Shown here: positions 9,193-19,659 of the stretch, piece after piece
How the letters are laid out: each line of letters begins with the position of its first letter
How positions within the stretch are numbered: position 1 is the first letter of the stretch
Assembly: GCF_014596745.1 (NCBI RefSeq)
Contig: NZ_JABTCF010000002.1
Span: 1 to 64,000 of the forward strand
Length of the DNA stretch: 64,000 nt
From: Maribacter aquimaris
Lineage (GTDB): Bacteria > Bacteroidota > Bacteroidia > Flavobacteriales > Flavobacteriaceae
Direction of reading: 5' to 3'
The notes under the pieces: model-generated
Seen by the model: the letters and a program-made list of their open reading frames with translations, nothing else
What the model was told of the DNA's origin: nothing
Database searches by the model: none
Program-made: the position numbers and the translations under genes

Positions 9193-9773
9193 GTTTTATA
9201 TTTTGAAAAAGGATCTTTAACTTCTTTGTACCATTTGTTCGGGTCCTTTATGATGAGATATAGCATACCTCCTATCATAAATACTCCCAACGCGGTAAAT
9301 ACTAGTCCGAGAAATAAATGATTATGGTGAGATAGGATGGTTTTTCGGTCGATCGTTAAGCCGGTCAACTTCTTTTCGGTTTCGTTGAAACGGTATTTTA
9401 GTATAGGCTTCTCCTTTTTTATTCTATCCAGGGCCTGTTTTATGTTCTCGGTATTTTGTGTCCTATTTCTAGGGTCGGGCCCGCCATAATAATTTAACAA
9501 ATGGTACCACGAGTCATAGTTAAGGGTGTCGCTAACCGTTCGTTCATTGGTCGTTATCGCAAGTATAAACCGCGATAGCGAATGTGGCCTTTCTATTTCA
9601 GTCGTTTTTAAGGAATATCCATGGCCTTTAAAATAACTTTCATCGTAATCGAAGTAAAGGCTCAAATGCATTATACCGGCCAATAGTGGTATTAGTCCCA
9701 TGATCAGATATATAGGAACACGACCTGCCCAATAGTTGGGGAATAGTGTTTTGTTTTCCTTTTTTTCTTTCAT
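9189..9773 (-). CDS. Two-TM membrane protein in the toxin-like operon
   Basis: This 194-aa protein has a TM helix at about residues 19-39 (IYLIMGLIPLLAGIMHLSLY) and a second at about 150-172 (LFLGLVFTALGVFMIGGMLY). A roughly 110-residue soluble segment between them is probably periplasmic. I recognise no family. Its start lies 4 bp after the stop of the 162-aa gene, and its stop overlaps the start of the 1682-aa gene by ATGA, so it is locked into the operon. It could be a membrane immunity protein acting in the periplasm or an inner-membrane component of export. The sequence does not decide between them. Confidence 0.6.
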   Translation of the reverse strand: MKEKKENKTLFPNYWAGRVPIYLIMGLIPLLAGIMHLSLYFDYDESYFKGHGYSLKTTEIERPHSLSRFILAITTNERTVSDTLNYDSWYHLLNYYGGPDPRNRTQNTENIKQALDRIKKEKPILKYRFNETEKKLTGLTIDRKTILSHHNHLFLGLVFTALGVFMIGGMLYLIIKDPNKWYKEVKDPFSKYKT

Positions 9774-9777
9774 TTTG

Positions 9778-10266
9778 TTAGGTTATATCTTCATCATCCT
9801 CTGGGATCAAAGGGTCGGGCAAGGGTTTGTCGATGTTATAATACACTCTGCTGGGCACACTGACTTCCCCATTCTTATAGAAGGTTCCTTTTATGGCATC
9901 ACCGTTCAATAGTATTTCCCCTTTAAAGATCAATTCAATATCTTCTCCGTAATAGAAATTCCATCTCATTTCTATTTTGTTGTTATCCAATAAGGAATAT
10001 TTTCCAATCGAAACCGGGTCGTTGCCTTTTTCAATAGATTTAATAAGATTTTTTTTTCTTATTTCTGATAAATCGTTTTGAATCGTTCCATACATAGTAC
10101 CATTGTTATCTTTCCTATCTATTGAGGACCACCTAACAACCATATTGTCATTATATATATATATAAATCCCCATGTGAATTCGGTATAAATAGATCCTTG
10201 AACATCATTTTCTTGTACTGTTGGGGTTGACGTCATTTGACGAAATTCTTTACCTATTATCTTCAT
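9778..10266 (-). CDS. Small cytoplasmic protein directly after the toxin-like gene (candidate immunity protein)
   Basis: I choose the ATG at 10266, giving 162 aa from MKIIGKEFRQM. It lies 1 bp after the TAA of the 1972-aa gene, whereas the longer frame from 10299 would run into that gene. The protein has no signal peptide or TM helix and is mostly predicted beta (GSIYTEFTWGFIYIYNDNMV; MRWNFYYGEDIELIFKGEIL), with an acidic tail (IPEDDEDIT). No family is recognised. It is AT-rich, like the 3' half of the gene before it. A small, unrelated, translationally coupled gene just behind a large secreted multidomain protein is the usual place for an immunity gene. That role is inferred. Confidence 0.6.
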   Translation of the reverse strand: MKIIGKEFRQMTSTPTVQENDVQGSIYTEFTWGFIYIYNDNMVVRWSSIDRKDNNGTMYGTIQNDLSEIRKKNLIKSIEKGNDPVSIGKYSLLDNNKIEMRWNFYYGEDIELIFKGEILLNGDAIKGTFYKNGEVSVPSRVYYNIDKPLPDPLIPEDDEDIT

Positions 10267-10267
10267 A

Positions 10268-13200
10268 TTAGTATTTCCATTTTGACCAATCCATTTCACT
10301 TAAATCTACCTCATCTAGATTCAAATTTGAGCCGTCCTTAAATTTTACAATCTTTACTCCTCTATCGCGTAAATATTTGATTTCTTTGGCAAATCCACTG
10401 GGTTCAAAAAGTAAGTTTGAGTTTCTTTGATAATTATTTTTTGAACTGTCCCAAGCCTTAAACAAATCTTGATGAATTGGGTTTGTTGTGAATATAATCT
10501 CTGTTTTATCTTTATTTACTATTAAAAAATCAAGATATTCTGCATTGAAGTCATCAAAGAAATTTTCGGTGTTAGGGGTACTTGCCATAACATCGGGCAT
10601 ATTAAGCATTGAAATACTACCTGGTTCAAAATCTGCAGCATTTTTATCGGCGAACCGATAATTCTTATACATCGTTAGGCGATCTAAAACATCTCCTGTT
10701 CCCAATTCATTGGCTGCACCAGCAGTTCTTGAGGGATTATAACTTCCTAAATAGGCGTTTAGCTTATCGACATACCGAACTAGAATTCCTTTGGGGCCAA
10801 AATCAAAACTCGTTGTGTTTTTTTCTAAACCATGAATGAGTTTTAAATCTTGGATAAGCGTTTCATAATCCGATGGGTCTTTTAAGGGGTTTATTAGTTC
10901 ATCGTTTTTTGTAGGCAGAATTCCCCAGCCTAAAAATTTACCTTGTTCAATATCGTAGAAAAGTAGTCGGCCATCGTTTTTATCAGGTACCAATTTTACA
11001 TAAAAATTTCCGTCTGCACTAACATATTGTGTATGTGAAATAGAGGAATTCGACCCTAAGTTCCAAAAGGTTCCGGCTCTATTTTGTTTTGTAATTGGAT
11101 TTGAGTCATCCCCAATTTTATAGGTGAAAGATTTGAATTCGCCAGAAATACTTTCAATATCAAGTAAATTGTCCTTTTTAACGAGAATCTTACCTGCTTT
11201 GGATTTAAACACTTTCTTACCAATAATACCTTGTAGTCTTGTTTCGGCCTTTGTGGTTTCTTCGGCCAATTCGTCAGATTTGCCAAGTTTTATTATGTCC
11301 TCTTCAATATTTTTGAAACCACTGGCTGTTTTTTCTGCTAATTTTTTATCCTTGGAAAGTAGTTTAGTGGCATCCTCGGTTCCTATCTTTTTTACTAGGG
11401 CCTTATAAGTTGCCAGTGCTTTTATGTGCTCGTTGGGGTCGGGGAGTTTTTTTGCGGTATCAATGGTCATTACAGTCGAACCAATGGTCCAACTAGTTTG
11501 TAATAAGTTGGCTAATTCATTTGCCTCTTCCTTTGTGGTGCCAAACCTTGCCTGAATAAAGCCTGATGCGTCTTCTCTGAAGCCGGGACTCGAAAAATAG
11601 GGGTCTGTAAAAGTGACAAACAAATCGGCGTAAGCGGGTAAAGTTGCCCATGTCAAAGCCCCCTTCGCTGCCAGAATTTCTGCACCGGAAAAATATATGG
11701 ATGCGGCCGTTAACGTATTGGTTACAATATTCTGGGTGATAGCATTTTTCTTTTTACCATCTAGGAATAACAGAAATGCAGCAGGGACAAGAGCTTCTTG
11801 TCCACAAACTACTGCTTCTTTTGAATTACAGTCACCTTCGGTCCCGACAAACGAGATATCTTTAAAAATCTGAATTGATACAAGATCAAAAGGCTTTAGT
11901 GTTGTATCTATGGCATATTCCATACATACTGTACTTGTACTATTTCCATAGTAACCGGTAGAGTATATCTTTTCATTGATACAACACTGCTTTAGGCTTA
12001 GGTCTCCATTGTTAACTTCGTTAACAATTAATTTACTATTATCTCGAACCATATTAAAGAGCCAAAGAAATTGCTCATTTTGTACATCCCAAAAGAAACG
12101 ACCATTTGAAAAGGCTTCGATTGTTGATATGTCGTAAGCATTTTCTTTGCCAATATGATTCCTTTCTAGTGTCAAATCTGTCAAATGAAGGATAAATTGG
12201 GTGAAATTGTCTCCTTCTAGAACATCGTCTATTCCTTCGAAAAGGGCTTTATAGAGTGGTTTCCCATCAATGTTATAAGTTGCATCGGTCAATCCATTTA
12301 TAAAGGCCTCACTGTTTTCAGGAGTAATGGAACGAATTATTTTTAATGCTAATGCTTCAATATTGTAATTTGAACTAGTCCAGTAGCCAAGCATGGGGCC
12401 AGTAGCCATCAATCTTAGCATTACCAAGCGCTCAGGAACTGTCAACAGAGCAAGCTGTTCTTCAGAAAGGTTATATGCTATTTGCATTATTGCCTTTCTG
12501 TCTGTGGCAGTATTTATATAAGCCTTGGCAGCAAAATAATAATCAACATAATTATCATAGGAATCCCTAAATTTTTCGAAAGCCGCTTTGCTTCTGTCCC
12601 AATTGCCTTCGAAATATTCTGTTTGCTGCCATCCGAAAAGTTGTTCTATTCCTTTTTGTTCAATTTCTTTAATAAATAATGTGTCACTTGGAGAATTGCA
12701 AATAAGATGGGCTATATCTATTATAACTTCTTGCGTGGCCACATCAGAAATATCTTTGTATTTATCAATGAAAATCTGACCTCCTTCACAAGAATTACAT
12801 GCTCCATTAGACGTTATTATTTCATCATTTATTGGATTTAAATTGGCTGTTAAATCTATATTATTTAAAGGATTCTTATCCCCTCCACTGTTCCAAGTGT
12901 CTTTAGCATTGTTAGGATATGTTTTGGAATATAAATTGATGCCGCAAGGAGAATTATTTAGTTTACCAAAATAAACTAGAGTTTGTTTTGGTAAATTTTT
13001 TGAGACGTAATCTTTATAAACTCGGTCTTCCCATTTTGCCGTAGATTGATTACTGAAGTTTTTCAAATAACCAGCAAAGTTTTCTTCGGAAGTTCCAGCT
13101 TTTCGAACAGCACCGATATACCTTTCTTCTTTATTATTTTCATTAATAGTAAATCCAAAAAGAGCACCTTTACTGGTAAAGGTAACGTCCTTCACGTCAT

Positions 13201-16186
13201 TTGGAAGGGTTATTATTTTTCCTGTAGCAGAAACAAATGATATACCTAGTTTATCATTATTTTTAATGTGCTGTGAAAACAGTCCTGGCACTACATTATA
13301 GCCTACTATATATTCATAGCTAGAATGTTCCCCATCTTCCTCATCTTGGAAAATATAGAATTTAAGATCGGGATTATGAATCTGGGCCCAATGCATATGG
13401 GGTAAATTTATACCTCCATTATAATCCATTAGCCAGTCGGTACTTCTCTCAGGCATGTCATATTGAGCGAATGGATGTTGTAAGGCAAAAATACCGTGCC
13501 CAATTTCGTGCGCAAGTACCTTGCCCTTGTCGCCACCTTTACCTTCTTCATCCCCAGTACCACTGAACACAAAGCCCATTTGCCGTTGCAAGGGCATAAA
13601 GCCTGCAATGGAGCGGGAAGGGGTTATGTCTCCAAATACCAGAATATAATAGGTGTCGTTTTTATACCCTGGCAGTTTTTTTACCGCATTAACCAGTTGT
13701 TTTTGTTCATCGTTATAGGCAGCCGCCCATGCGCTTTCACCTACGTCCAATCCGTTGGTTCCTAAATTGTCTTTATCAAAACTTAACGCTAGTGTTTCTT
13801 GAAAATCAATTTTGGCCACACCCTGTTTAAAGATGTTGGTAACTGTTTCTTCTATGTTCCCCAGGGAGGCATTATTTACCGATACCAAGGCTACTTTAAC
13901 AGCTCTTTCGGTCAAATGCCAAAGGGTAAAAGCACCTGCCGTATGTTGTTTTGTACTGTCTTCTTTATCGGGGACAACGGCATAAATGGTTTCGCTCTCA
14001 AAAGTGTATGTGCCTCTAATCGATAAAGTAGCGGTATTACCAGAAAATGTTGCCGGGATCTTTTCCCCTTGCTTGGTTTTAAAGACTACGCTATCGGCTA
14101 TATAGGCATTGTTCTTGATTATGATGGTTGCCGTGATTTTGGCATCTTCTCCTTTTTTTACGGCATGGTGGGGTAATACATAATCATTGCCATCGGCATC
14201 TTTGATAATCTCATATTCTTTTTTGAGTTTATCGTTGGCGTTAGAAGGCATTTTATCAAAACCAAAGGTGCCCGGTGTATTAAAAGTGACCAAAATACCT
14301 TCGGCGGTTAGACTTTCCAACTCACCGTTGTTCGCAACACCTTCTACATTACCTGTATTTACCGCACCTCCTGCGTCAATGGTGCCGCCTTCGGTAATGT
14401 TTCCTTCGGCATCTATATGGTATACCTGTCCATCTTTATCCACTACAACTTTATCGTCACCTAAGGGTTCTGAAATTGAAGCGCCATTTTCAGGATTCGT
14501 AATCGTTACAATGCCATCTTCTACAGTTATATAGTCATTTACCTTATCTTTTGGAATAGAGAAATTGACACGCATTTCGTCAAGGTCATTATCACCCTCG
14601 AAGAATTCCCCCACAGCCTCCACGGCATTCCCTACGGTTTCAACCGCTTCATCAATATTTAGAATATTCTTTAAACTTGGGTCATAGGTGGTAATCACCG
14701 TACCCTCTGCCAGTTTTTGATCCGTATTGATCAATACATTGGTGAACTTTACGCCTACGCGAATACTGTTCAGGTAGGGAATGGTCACATACCCTGTGCC
14801 GGTAAAGCGCCCATTGCTGCCACTAACTTCCAAAACGTTAATGGGAAAATCCCCTGCCGTGAATTTCTCACCAGAACTTAGGTTGGCCAAAGGTTCTTTA
14901 TTGGTCAATGTAAAATCCGGGTTAATGCCACATTCATAAACACTGGCCTCATTATCGGCAATAAAGGTTGTAAACTCCTTGGTGAGGCTCCAATCGCTCC
15001 CGGTAACGGTACATTTCTTTTGTATCTGATATTCATAGGTGGTACCTGCCTTTAAATCCCAAAGGGTAACCTGGTTGGTCGTGGTCTTGGAAATAAACCA
15101 TTCATTGTCATTGCCTTTCTTGCGATAACGAACCGTGTATTCGGGAATATCGGTGGTAAGATCGTCCCAGAAAATATTGGCATTGGTACTGCCTTTTACC
15201 TCGTGGTTAAGGCTTAAGGGTAAATCGCAACTGCCGGCATAGCTGAAAGAGAAAATCTCGCTATACCCCTCGTTTTTAAAGAGCCCTATTTCTTCAATGC
15301 CTTGTTTGGCCCTTGCCTGTACCCGCCAAGCATAATTCTTACCGGACAATAATAAGGGGTCTGCCGGGCCATACACATAAGTGGTTGCCGTTGTCGTGGT
15401 TTGAAATACCGGGGGGGAACTTAAAAAAGCGGCCTGCGGGTCTATTTGGGTGTCCCAGATTTCCACAAGGCTCAATTCATATTCCACATTGGTGACATTG
15501 ATACTTCGTGGGGTCCATTGAAAGACAATGTTTTGGGGATTGATCTCTTCAATATTGGTCTTATTGCGTGGCATTACCAAAAAGGGCGGCTCGTTTTGGA
15601 ATACGACCGTGGTGGCGCAACTTTTGTTCGAAAGCCGGTTCCCCGATAATACATCATAGACCTCAAAACAGAATTGATAGGCTCCTTCGGGAATGGTTTG
15701 TCCATACACGTTGGGGGAAATTCCCGTTATGTTCTGGAATTGGAAGTATGGGGCCAACTCCACATTGGTCAATATGAGGGGTACCCCACCTTCTAAAAAC
15801 AAGGGGTCGGCACCTACGACGATATCATTGCTTTGGAATGTAATATTATTGCCTTGGAAATAGGCCTTTAGGCGTACCTCGCGATTAGCGATCTCCAGGT
15901 CATTAAGGATGATCTGCACCCGTAACGGACTACTGACGGTACTGGCATCTGCATAATCGGAAAAATGAATGGGAGCAGGGGGTATGGCCTGTGGAATGAC
16001 CTGTACGGGGAAGTTCTGTGCATTTACCGGGGTAATAAAAAGGATAAGTAGTAGGCTGAGGACGGTTAATAATTTTGCAGTGTGCAGTGTGCAGTGTGCG
16101 GTTTGCAGTTTGCAGTAAGCAGTAAGCAGTAGGCAGTGTGCAGTGTGCAGTTGGTTGATTATATGTTTTACTACCTTATTGATCAT
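10268..16186 (-). CDS. Large secreted FN3/metallopeptidase protein, candidate polymorphic toxin
   Basis: This 1972-aa open frame has a hydrophobic signal core at residues 39-53 (LLTVLSLLLILFITPVNAQ). The 38 residues before it are largely translated 7-bp repeats, so the natural start is uncertain. FN3-like domains lie at about 200-305 and 310-405, followed by a beta domain near 425-500. A metallopeptidase-like domain has HEIGHGIFALQH (H893, E894, H897, H904), a preceding GFMPLQRQMGFVF strand and a Met-turn LMDY (M920). The rest, from about residue 950, is AT-rich by eye, contains helical and hydrophobic stretches, and ends in an unrecognised domain (LRDRGVKIVKFKDGSNLNL to DWSKWKY). This carrier-peptidase-variable-tail layout resembles Bacteroidota polymorphic toxins. 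The toxic activity is not identifiable. The start used here overlaps the four-helix-bundle stop by ATGA. Confidence 0.6.
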   Translation of the reverse strand: MINKVVKHIINQLHTAHCLLLTAYCKLQTAHCTLHTAKLLTVLSLLLILFITPVNAQNFPVQVIPQAIPPAPIHFSDYADASTVSSPLRVQIILNDLEIANREVRLKAYFQGNNITFQSNDIVVGADPLFLEGGVPLILTNVELAPYFQFQNITGISPNVYGQTIPEGAYQFCFEVYDVLSGNRLSNKSCATTVVFQNEPPFLVMPRNKTNIEEINPQNIVFQWTPRSINVTNVEYELSLVEIWDTQIDPQAAFLSSPPVFQTTTTATTYVYGPADPLLLSGKNYAWRVQARAKQGIEEIGLFKNEGYSEIFSFSYAGSCDLPLSLNHEVKGSTNANIFWDDLTTDIPEYTVRYRKKGNDNEWFISKTTTNQVTLWDLKAGTTYEYQIQKKCTVTGSDWSLTKEFTTFIADNEASVYECGINPDFTLTNKEPLANLSSGEKFTAGDFPINVLEVSGSNGRFTGTGYVTIPYLNSIRVGVKFTNVLINTDQKLAEGTVITTYDPSLKNILNIDEAVETVGNAVEAVGEFFEGDNDLDEMRVNFSIPKDKVNDYITVEDGIVTITNPENGASISEPLGDDKVVVDKDGQVYHIDAEGNITEGGTIDAGGAVNTGNVEGVANNGELESLTAEGILVTFNTPGTFGFDKMPSNANDKLKKEYEIIKDADGNDYVLPHHAVKKGEDAKITATIIIKNNAYIADSVVFKTKQGEKIPATFSGNTATLSIRGTYTFESETIYAVVPDKEDSTKQHTAGAFTLWHLTERAVKVALVSVNNASLGNIEETVTNIFKQGVAKIDFQETLALSFDKDNLGTNGLDVGESAWAAAYNDEQKQLVNAVKKLPGYKNDTYYILVFGDITPSRSIAGFMPLQRQMGFVFSGTGDEEGKGGDKGKVLAHEIGHGIFALQHPFAQYDMPERSTDWLMDYNGGINLPHMHWAQIHNPDLKFYIFQDEEDGEHSSYEYIVGYNVVPGLFSQHIKNNDKLGISFVSATGKIITLPNDVKDVTFTSKGALFGFTINENNKEERYIGAVRKAGTSEENFAGYLKNFSNQSTAKWEDRVYKDYVSKNLPKQTLVYFGKLNNSPCGINLYSKTYPNNAKDTWNSGGDKNPLNNIDLTANLNPINDEIITSNGACNSCEGGQIFIDKYKDISDVATQEVIIDIAHLICNSPSDTLFIKEIEQKGIEQLFGWQQTEYFEGNWDRSKAAFEKFRDSYDNYVDYYFAAKAYINTATDRKAIMQIAYNLSEEQLALLTVPERLVMLRLMATGPMLGYWTSSNYNIEALALKIIRSITPENSEAFINGLTDATYNIDGKPLYKALFEGIDDVLEGDNFTQFILHLTDLTLERNHIGKENAYDISTIEAFSNGRFFWDVQNEQFLWLFNMVRDNSKLIVNEVNNGDLSLKQCCINEKIYSTGYYGNSTSTVCMEYAIDTTLKPFDLVSIQIFKDISFVGTEGDCNSKEAVVCGQEALVPAAFLLFLDGKKKNAITQNIVTNTLTAASIYFSGAEILAAKGALTWATLPAYADLFVTFTDPYFSSPGFREDASGFIQARFGTTKEEANELANLLQTSWTIGSTVMTIDTAKKLPDPNEHIKALATYKALVKKIGTEDATKLLSKDKKLAEKTASGFKNIEEDIIKLGKSDELAEETTKAETRLQGIIGKKVFKSKAGKILVKKDNLLDIESISGEFKSFTYKIGDDSNPITKQNRAGTFWNLGSNSSISHTQYVSADGNFYVKLVPDKNDGRLLFYDIEQGKFLGWGILPTKNDELINPLKDPSDYETLIQDLKLIHGLEKNTTSFDFGPKGILVRYVDKLNAYLGSYNPSRTAGAANELGTGDVLDRLTMYKNYRFADKNAADFEPGSISMLNMPDVMASTPNTENFFDDFNAEYLDFLIVNKDKTEIIFTTNPIHQDLFKAWDSSKNNYQRNSNLLFEPSGFAKEIKYLRDRGVKIVKFKDGSNLNLDEVDLSEMDWSKWKY
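16077..16153. repeat. Array of 11 heptanucleotide repeats (gcagtNN) inside the toxin-like 5' coding region
   Basis: Eleven consecutive 7-bp units read gcagtgt x3, gcggttt, gcagttt, gcagtaa x2, gcagtag, gcagtgt x2 and gcagttg on the plus strand. The array lies between the only available ATG of the 1972-aa frame and its signal-peptide core, so it is translated (HTAHCLLLTAYCKLQTAHC). Seven is not a multiple of three, so gain or loss of one unit would shift the frame. The array is oriented opposite to the one at 16561-16661. Confidence 0.85.
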
Positions 16187-16545
16187 TTATTGTTGAATTT
16201 TTTTGGGTTACCGATCATGTATCCTAGTAATTTACCTACCTCAACTGTTTTGCTACATAAATCACTTTTTGTATCCATATTGATATAATTGCAAGAAAAA
16301 GCAAAATCTAACCATACTTGGGTTTCGGTATTTTCCATATCGGCATCGGTCAACTTGGCGACAAAGTGTTTTTCGTATATTCTTTTTCTGTAACCTTCAG
16401 CAATATTCGCACAAACGGCACGTGAACTTCTTCGAACTTGATCTGTTAAAGCATAGCGCTCCTCTTTTGGGAAGTTCTTGGATACCTCAAAAACCTCCAT
16501 TGCTAATTCAAATGCTACCTGATATGCCTTTAATCGTTTATACAT
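16183..16545 (-). CDS. Four-helix-bundle protein (TIGR02436 / S23-IVS family)
   Basis: This 120-aa, all-helical protein has the family hallmarks: an N-terminal [20 protein letters not shown] helix, [20 protein letters not shown] in the middle and a C-terminal [13 protein letters not shown] helix. The family was named from proteins encoded in 23S rRNA intervening sequences, but most members are stand-alone. It is also related to the Avd accessory protein of diversity-generating retroelements. No reverse transcriptase or template repeat is present here. The gene is bounded by inverted arrays of 7-bp repeats and separates the outer-membrane gene from the toxin-like gene, so it looks like an insertion into the operon. 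Its molecular role is unknown. Confidence 0.85.
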   Translation of the reverse strand: MYKRLKAYQVAFELAMEVFEVSKNFPKEERYALTDQVRRSSRAVCANIAEGYRKRIYEKHFVAKLTDADMENTETQVWLDFAFSCNYINMDTKSDLCSKTVEVGKLLGYMIGNPKKFNNK

Positions 16546-16560
16546 TTTAATTTTCTTAAC

Positions 16561-16661
<101 letters not shown>

Positions 16662-16662
16662 T

Positions 16663-19116
16663 TTAATTCTTATTGATATATTTCAATTGAAAATTATCAG
16701 GGTTCACGATTCCCAAGGATTTTTGATAATAGAAATCTATGATCCTTGTTTCCAGATAGTATTCCAACGCATCCAAATCCCCATTCGTCTCAAACTTTTC
16801 GAAAGCTTCCGCATTGGTTTGTTCCACAAACTGTTTTAAATACCCACTTGGGTTTTCAATATCTTCAAGGGTATTGAAATTTCTGAACCGTTGTTCCATC
16901 CAACGATGTCCCACCAACTTCTGTAATCGTTCTTCCTGTTCTGCAACGAGCTCTTTATAGGTGGTCCATTCTTCCTCCCTAACGTCTTTTTTATCAGGAT
17001 TCGTTTTTAAAGGGTGTTTGTCCACCTTTACTTTCGTTTCTACAAAGCTGTTTTCGAGCACCATATCTATTTTGCGCATATCGTACTTCACTCTTTTTAT
17101 CACACTGAAAAGGGCATTGTTGTAGGTGTCCAAAAAGTCATCATAGGCGTAGAGTTCCTTTAAAAACGCCAATGCGTTTTCCTTATAGTCCGCTTCTTTT
17201 TTCTGCTCTTTGGTGATGGCTAAAAGTAGGGCAAGGTTATCTTTTTTGAATGGGGGAATGGCAGCGAACTGTGAGCTTTGGAACACATTGGTCAATTGCT
17301 CGTTCAGTTCTGGAATGGTTCCGCTATATGATATATTGCGATACCGGAAACTCAAGGTGCCCATGCGATTCCTAGGATCACGTTCGTTGGGGGTTCGATT
17401 GCCGTTTCTAAGGTTCAGTTTAAAATTGTCAAAAGCATAACTGTATCCGAAGGTAATCGTGAGGTCCCTACCGGTATTCAATGTGGAATTTCTAAATAAC
17501 GCCAAAAAGTTTAGACTGAAATTGTGTTTTTGTAACCAAAGGTAATTACCCCCCAATCTAAAATTATAAACGTTATTCTGTTGCTCCCCATTGGCGTAGG
17601 AAGTGTTGTATGAGCTGGATAAATTGGTGCGCAACTGTTTGTCGAAAAACTGTTTGCCAATGGCCAAGGTTGGACCCAGGGTTAAATTGTTGTCCTCGGC
17701 AACTGTATTGTAGGAAGCATTTGCTGCCAGGGATATACTCAAGGCCTGTTCGGGATAGCCTAAGGTATAGGCCGCAACCCCATTATAAAACGAGTTTTTT
17801 CCACCTTCTATGGTTTCACCCTCCTGCTGGTTGTTACTGTTTTGGTAAACGAGGTTGAGGTTGGTGCTGTGTTGTTTGGTTTCCGTCTTTTTAAGGATAT
17901 AGTTGATGCCTAAATTGGCATTTTGGGATATTTGGCGATAATTCAGGGTATCCACATTATCAAATTCACCTACTTGGTTAATGTAATCAAATTGATCCCG
18001 GATATTGGTGTAGGATTGGAAGTTGGAATAGGAACCATTAAGTCCCAATCGTTCCGAAGCCGTATAATTAAGGTTTACGGAACTTACGATACGCTGTTGG
18101 TCCGAAGTTTTGGCATTATTGAGGTTGTCTTGTTGAAGTCCGGCATTTACACTGATATTCAGCGCATTGTTAAACAGGGTCTGATTCGCGTTTACCGTTA
18201 TGTTCTCCAGGTCGTTGTTAAAGTAATAGGCGCCCAAGGTCTTGTAGTCGGGATCGATGCGTTCGTAGCCTACACCGAGGGTACCGTTTCCGGCAGGGTA
18301 ATCAAAAGAAACATTCAGGGCATTGTAATACTCGGTGCTGATATTCTCATCCAACAGGAATGAAAGCAATCCGTTATCTGTTCTCGCTTCGGTAAGCCTG
18401 GTGTCTTCGGTTACTCCTGAAATAGCATATTCTACCCTCAATTGGGCTTTTTCGAATAGCTTGAACTGGGATTCGAAAGAAAGTACGGCATTGTCCTTGG
18501 GCGAAAGCCCTAACTCTATAGGGAAGGGGTTTTCCAATGATTCTTCTTCGTCGGAAGCTTTAAAGAGAATAACACCGAATTTGGCAAAATCAAAATCGTA
18601 ACTGGCCTTAACGCCATACCCCATTCGTTTATAAGAGGTTATGGCACGCGGCTCTTCCTCATTGTATTCCGTTGCCCTTAAAAACCGACCGTACATGCCA
18701 CTTATGCTGAATTTGCCCTCGGGGGCCAATTCAAATCCGGCACCGGTAAATTGGTGTCCGCTTAGGGTATAGGGAGAAAAAGTCATGCTTACATCGCCCA
18801 AATGCGCTGTTGCCCATTTGTAGGATGGATGTAAGCTCAACCTATTGAATTTAAAGGGACTCGGAAAATCGAAGTTTTGATTGGAATAGGTGAACGATAA
18901 AGGAATGTTGTAAACCCCGGCAATATTGAAATTCAGGTTTCCCGTAAGGTAATAGGTAAGGTCTTGTCTGTTTGCCGTGCCATCATAAAAAACGGCATTG
19001 GCTGCAACACCACCATTATACCTTAACCATTTTTCTTTACCCAATTGGTCAAAGTTTATACTCTGGGAGAAACCTAGTGCACCACACATAAGGAATAGTA
19101 GTAGAAATTTGTTCAA
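16663..19116 (-). CDS. Outer-membrane beta-barrel protein with a C-terminal helical domain
   Basis: This 817-aa protein has a signal peptide ([18 protein letters not shown]). Residues about 30-620 are an unbroken series of amphipathic strands alternating with Asn/Asp-rich turns, typical of a large outer-membrane barrel. No TonB box or plug domain is visible at the N-terminus, so it is not a standard TonB receptor. From about residue 640 the sequence becomes charged and helical ([20 protein letters not shown] through [20 protein letters not shown]), a roughly 170-residue soluble tail. It is the first gene of the minus-strand operon. Its position ahead of the toxin-like and FN3 proteins suggests a pore or anchor for surface display or export. 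The family function is unknown to me. Confidence 0.7.
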   Translation of the reverse strand: MNKFLLLFLMCGALGFSQSINFDQLGKEKWLRYNGGVAANAVFYDGTANRQDLTYYLTGNLNFNIAGVYNIPLSFTYSNQNFDFPSPFKFNRLSLHPSYKWATAHLGDVSMTFSPYTLSGHQFTGAGFELAPEGKFSISGMYGRFLRATEYNEEEPRAITSYKRMGYGVKASYDFDFAKFGVILFKASDEEESLENPFPIELGLSPKDNAVLSFESQFKLFEKAQLRVEYAISGVTEDTRLTEARTDNGLLSFLLDENISTEYYNALNVSFDYPAGNGTLGVGYERIDPDYKTLGAYYFNNDLENITVNANQTLFNNALNISVNAGLQQDNLNNAKTSDQQRIVSSVNLNYTASERLGLNGSYSNFQSYTNIRDQFDYINQVGEFDNVDTLNYRQISQNANLGINYILKKTETKQHSTNLNLVYQNSNNQQEGETIEGGKNSFYNGVAAYTLGYPEQALSISLAANASYNTVAEDNNLTLGPTLAIGKQFFDKQLRTNLSSSYNTSYANGEQQNNVYNFRLGGNYLWLQKHNFSLNFLALFRNSTLNTGRDLTITFGYSYAFDNFKLNLRNGNRTPNERDPRNRMGTLSFRYRNISYSGTIPELNEQLTNVFQSSQFAAIPPFKKDNLALLLAITKEQKKEADYKENALAFLKELYAYDDFLDTYNNALFSVIKRVKYDMRKIDMVLENSFVETKVKVDKHPLKTNPDKKDVREEEWTTYKELVAEQEERLQKLVGHRWMEQRFRNFNTLEDIENPSGYLKQFVEQTNAEAFEKFETNGDLDALEYYLETRIIDFYYQKSLGIVNPDNFQLKYINKN

Positions 19117-19659
19117 AAGAATTCACTTGAAAATGTTAAAATACGTTAAAATTAACATTTGATTAAAATATTTTCGATGAATTGCACTTATTTTTTTAAC
19201 ATATATATTGGTTAAGGGGGTAAATTAAATAGCATTTATGGTGTAGTTAAAGTCTTATTAATGTATATGGTAAGTGGTTAATTACCCGATACTTGGGGGG
19301 TTTTCATTTTTGTGTGATTATTTTTGGGAAGAATAATTGTGACATTCGAAGTGAGTTAAAATGATTTGGAATTGTTGGGTAAAAGTCAAAGCGTCCCAAG
19401 CCTAATCATTTTTCATTCCTGCCATCTTAGGTATGTGTATTTATAAGTTCGAATCCGACCGAAGTATGGGTCAGTAAAGAACGTTGGTTTTTTGCAGCTT
19501 TTTCGTTACTTACGGTAAAGTCATGGGGTGTCGGTGCAGCCCATACTTTCCGCTACCTTGCCTACGGATGAGGAGCGTTTACGTTTTGCCCTCATAATTA
19601 CAATACACAGAAAGAAATAAAAATGGTTTTATAATTTTTGAAAAAGTACCTTTAACCCT
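19117..19659. other. Intergenic region between divergent genes
   Basis: This 543-bp spacer separates the minus-strand operon from the plus-strand DUF2007 gene and must hold promoters for both. The part next to the outer-membrane gene is very AT-rich and has a loose inverted repeat, tgttaa...ttaaca, near 19,136-19,160. A second inverted pair (gaagtatggg near 19,463 and cccatacttt near 19,541) lies further right. I see no convincing gene, tRNA or insertion sequence here. Confidence 0.5.

Noticed and set aside
17923-18363. 146-codon plus-strand frame opposite the outer-membrane barrel gene
   Set aside because: Its repetitive Gly/Ile/Val pattern is the complement of beta-strand codons; there is no start signal and no family match.
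19440-19480. tRNA-like gttcgaatccgacc
   Set aside because: It looks like a T-loop, but the flanking bases do not pair as a T stem and no acceptor or anticodon arm can be built upstream.
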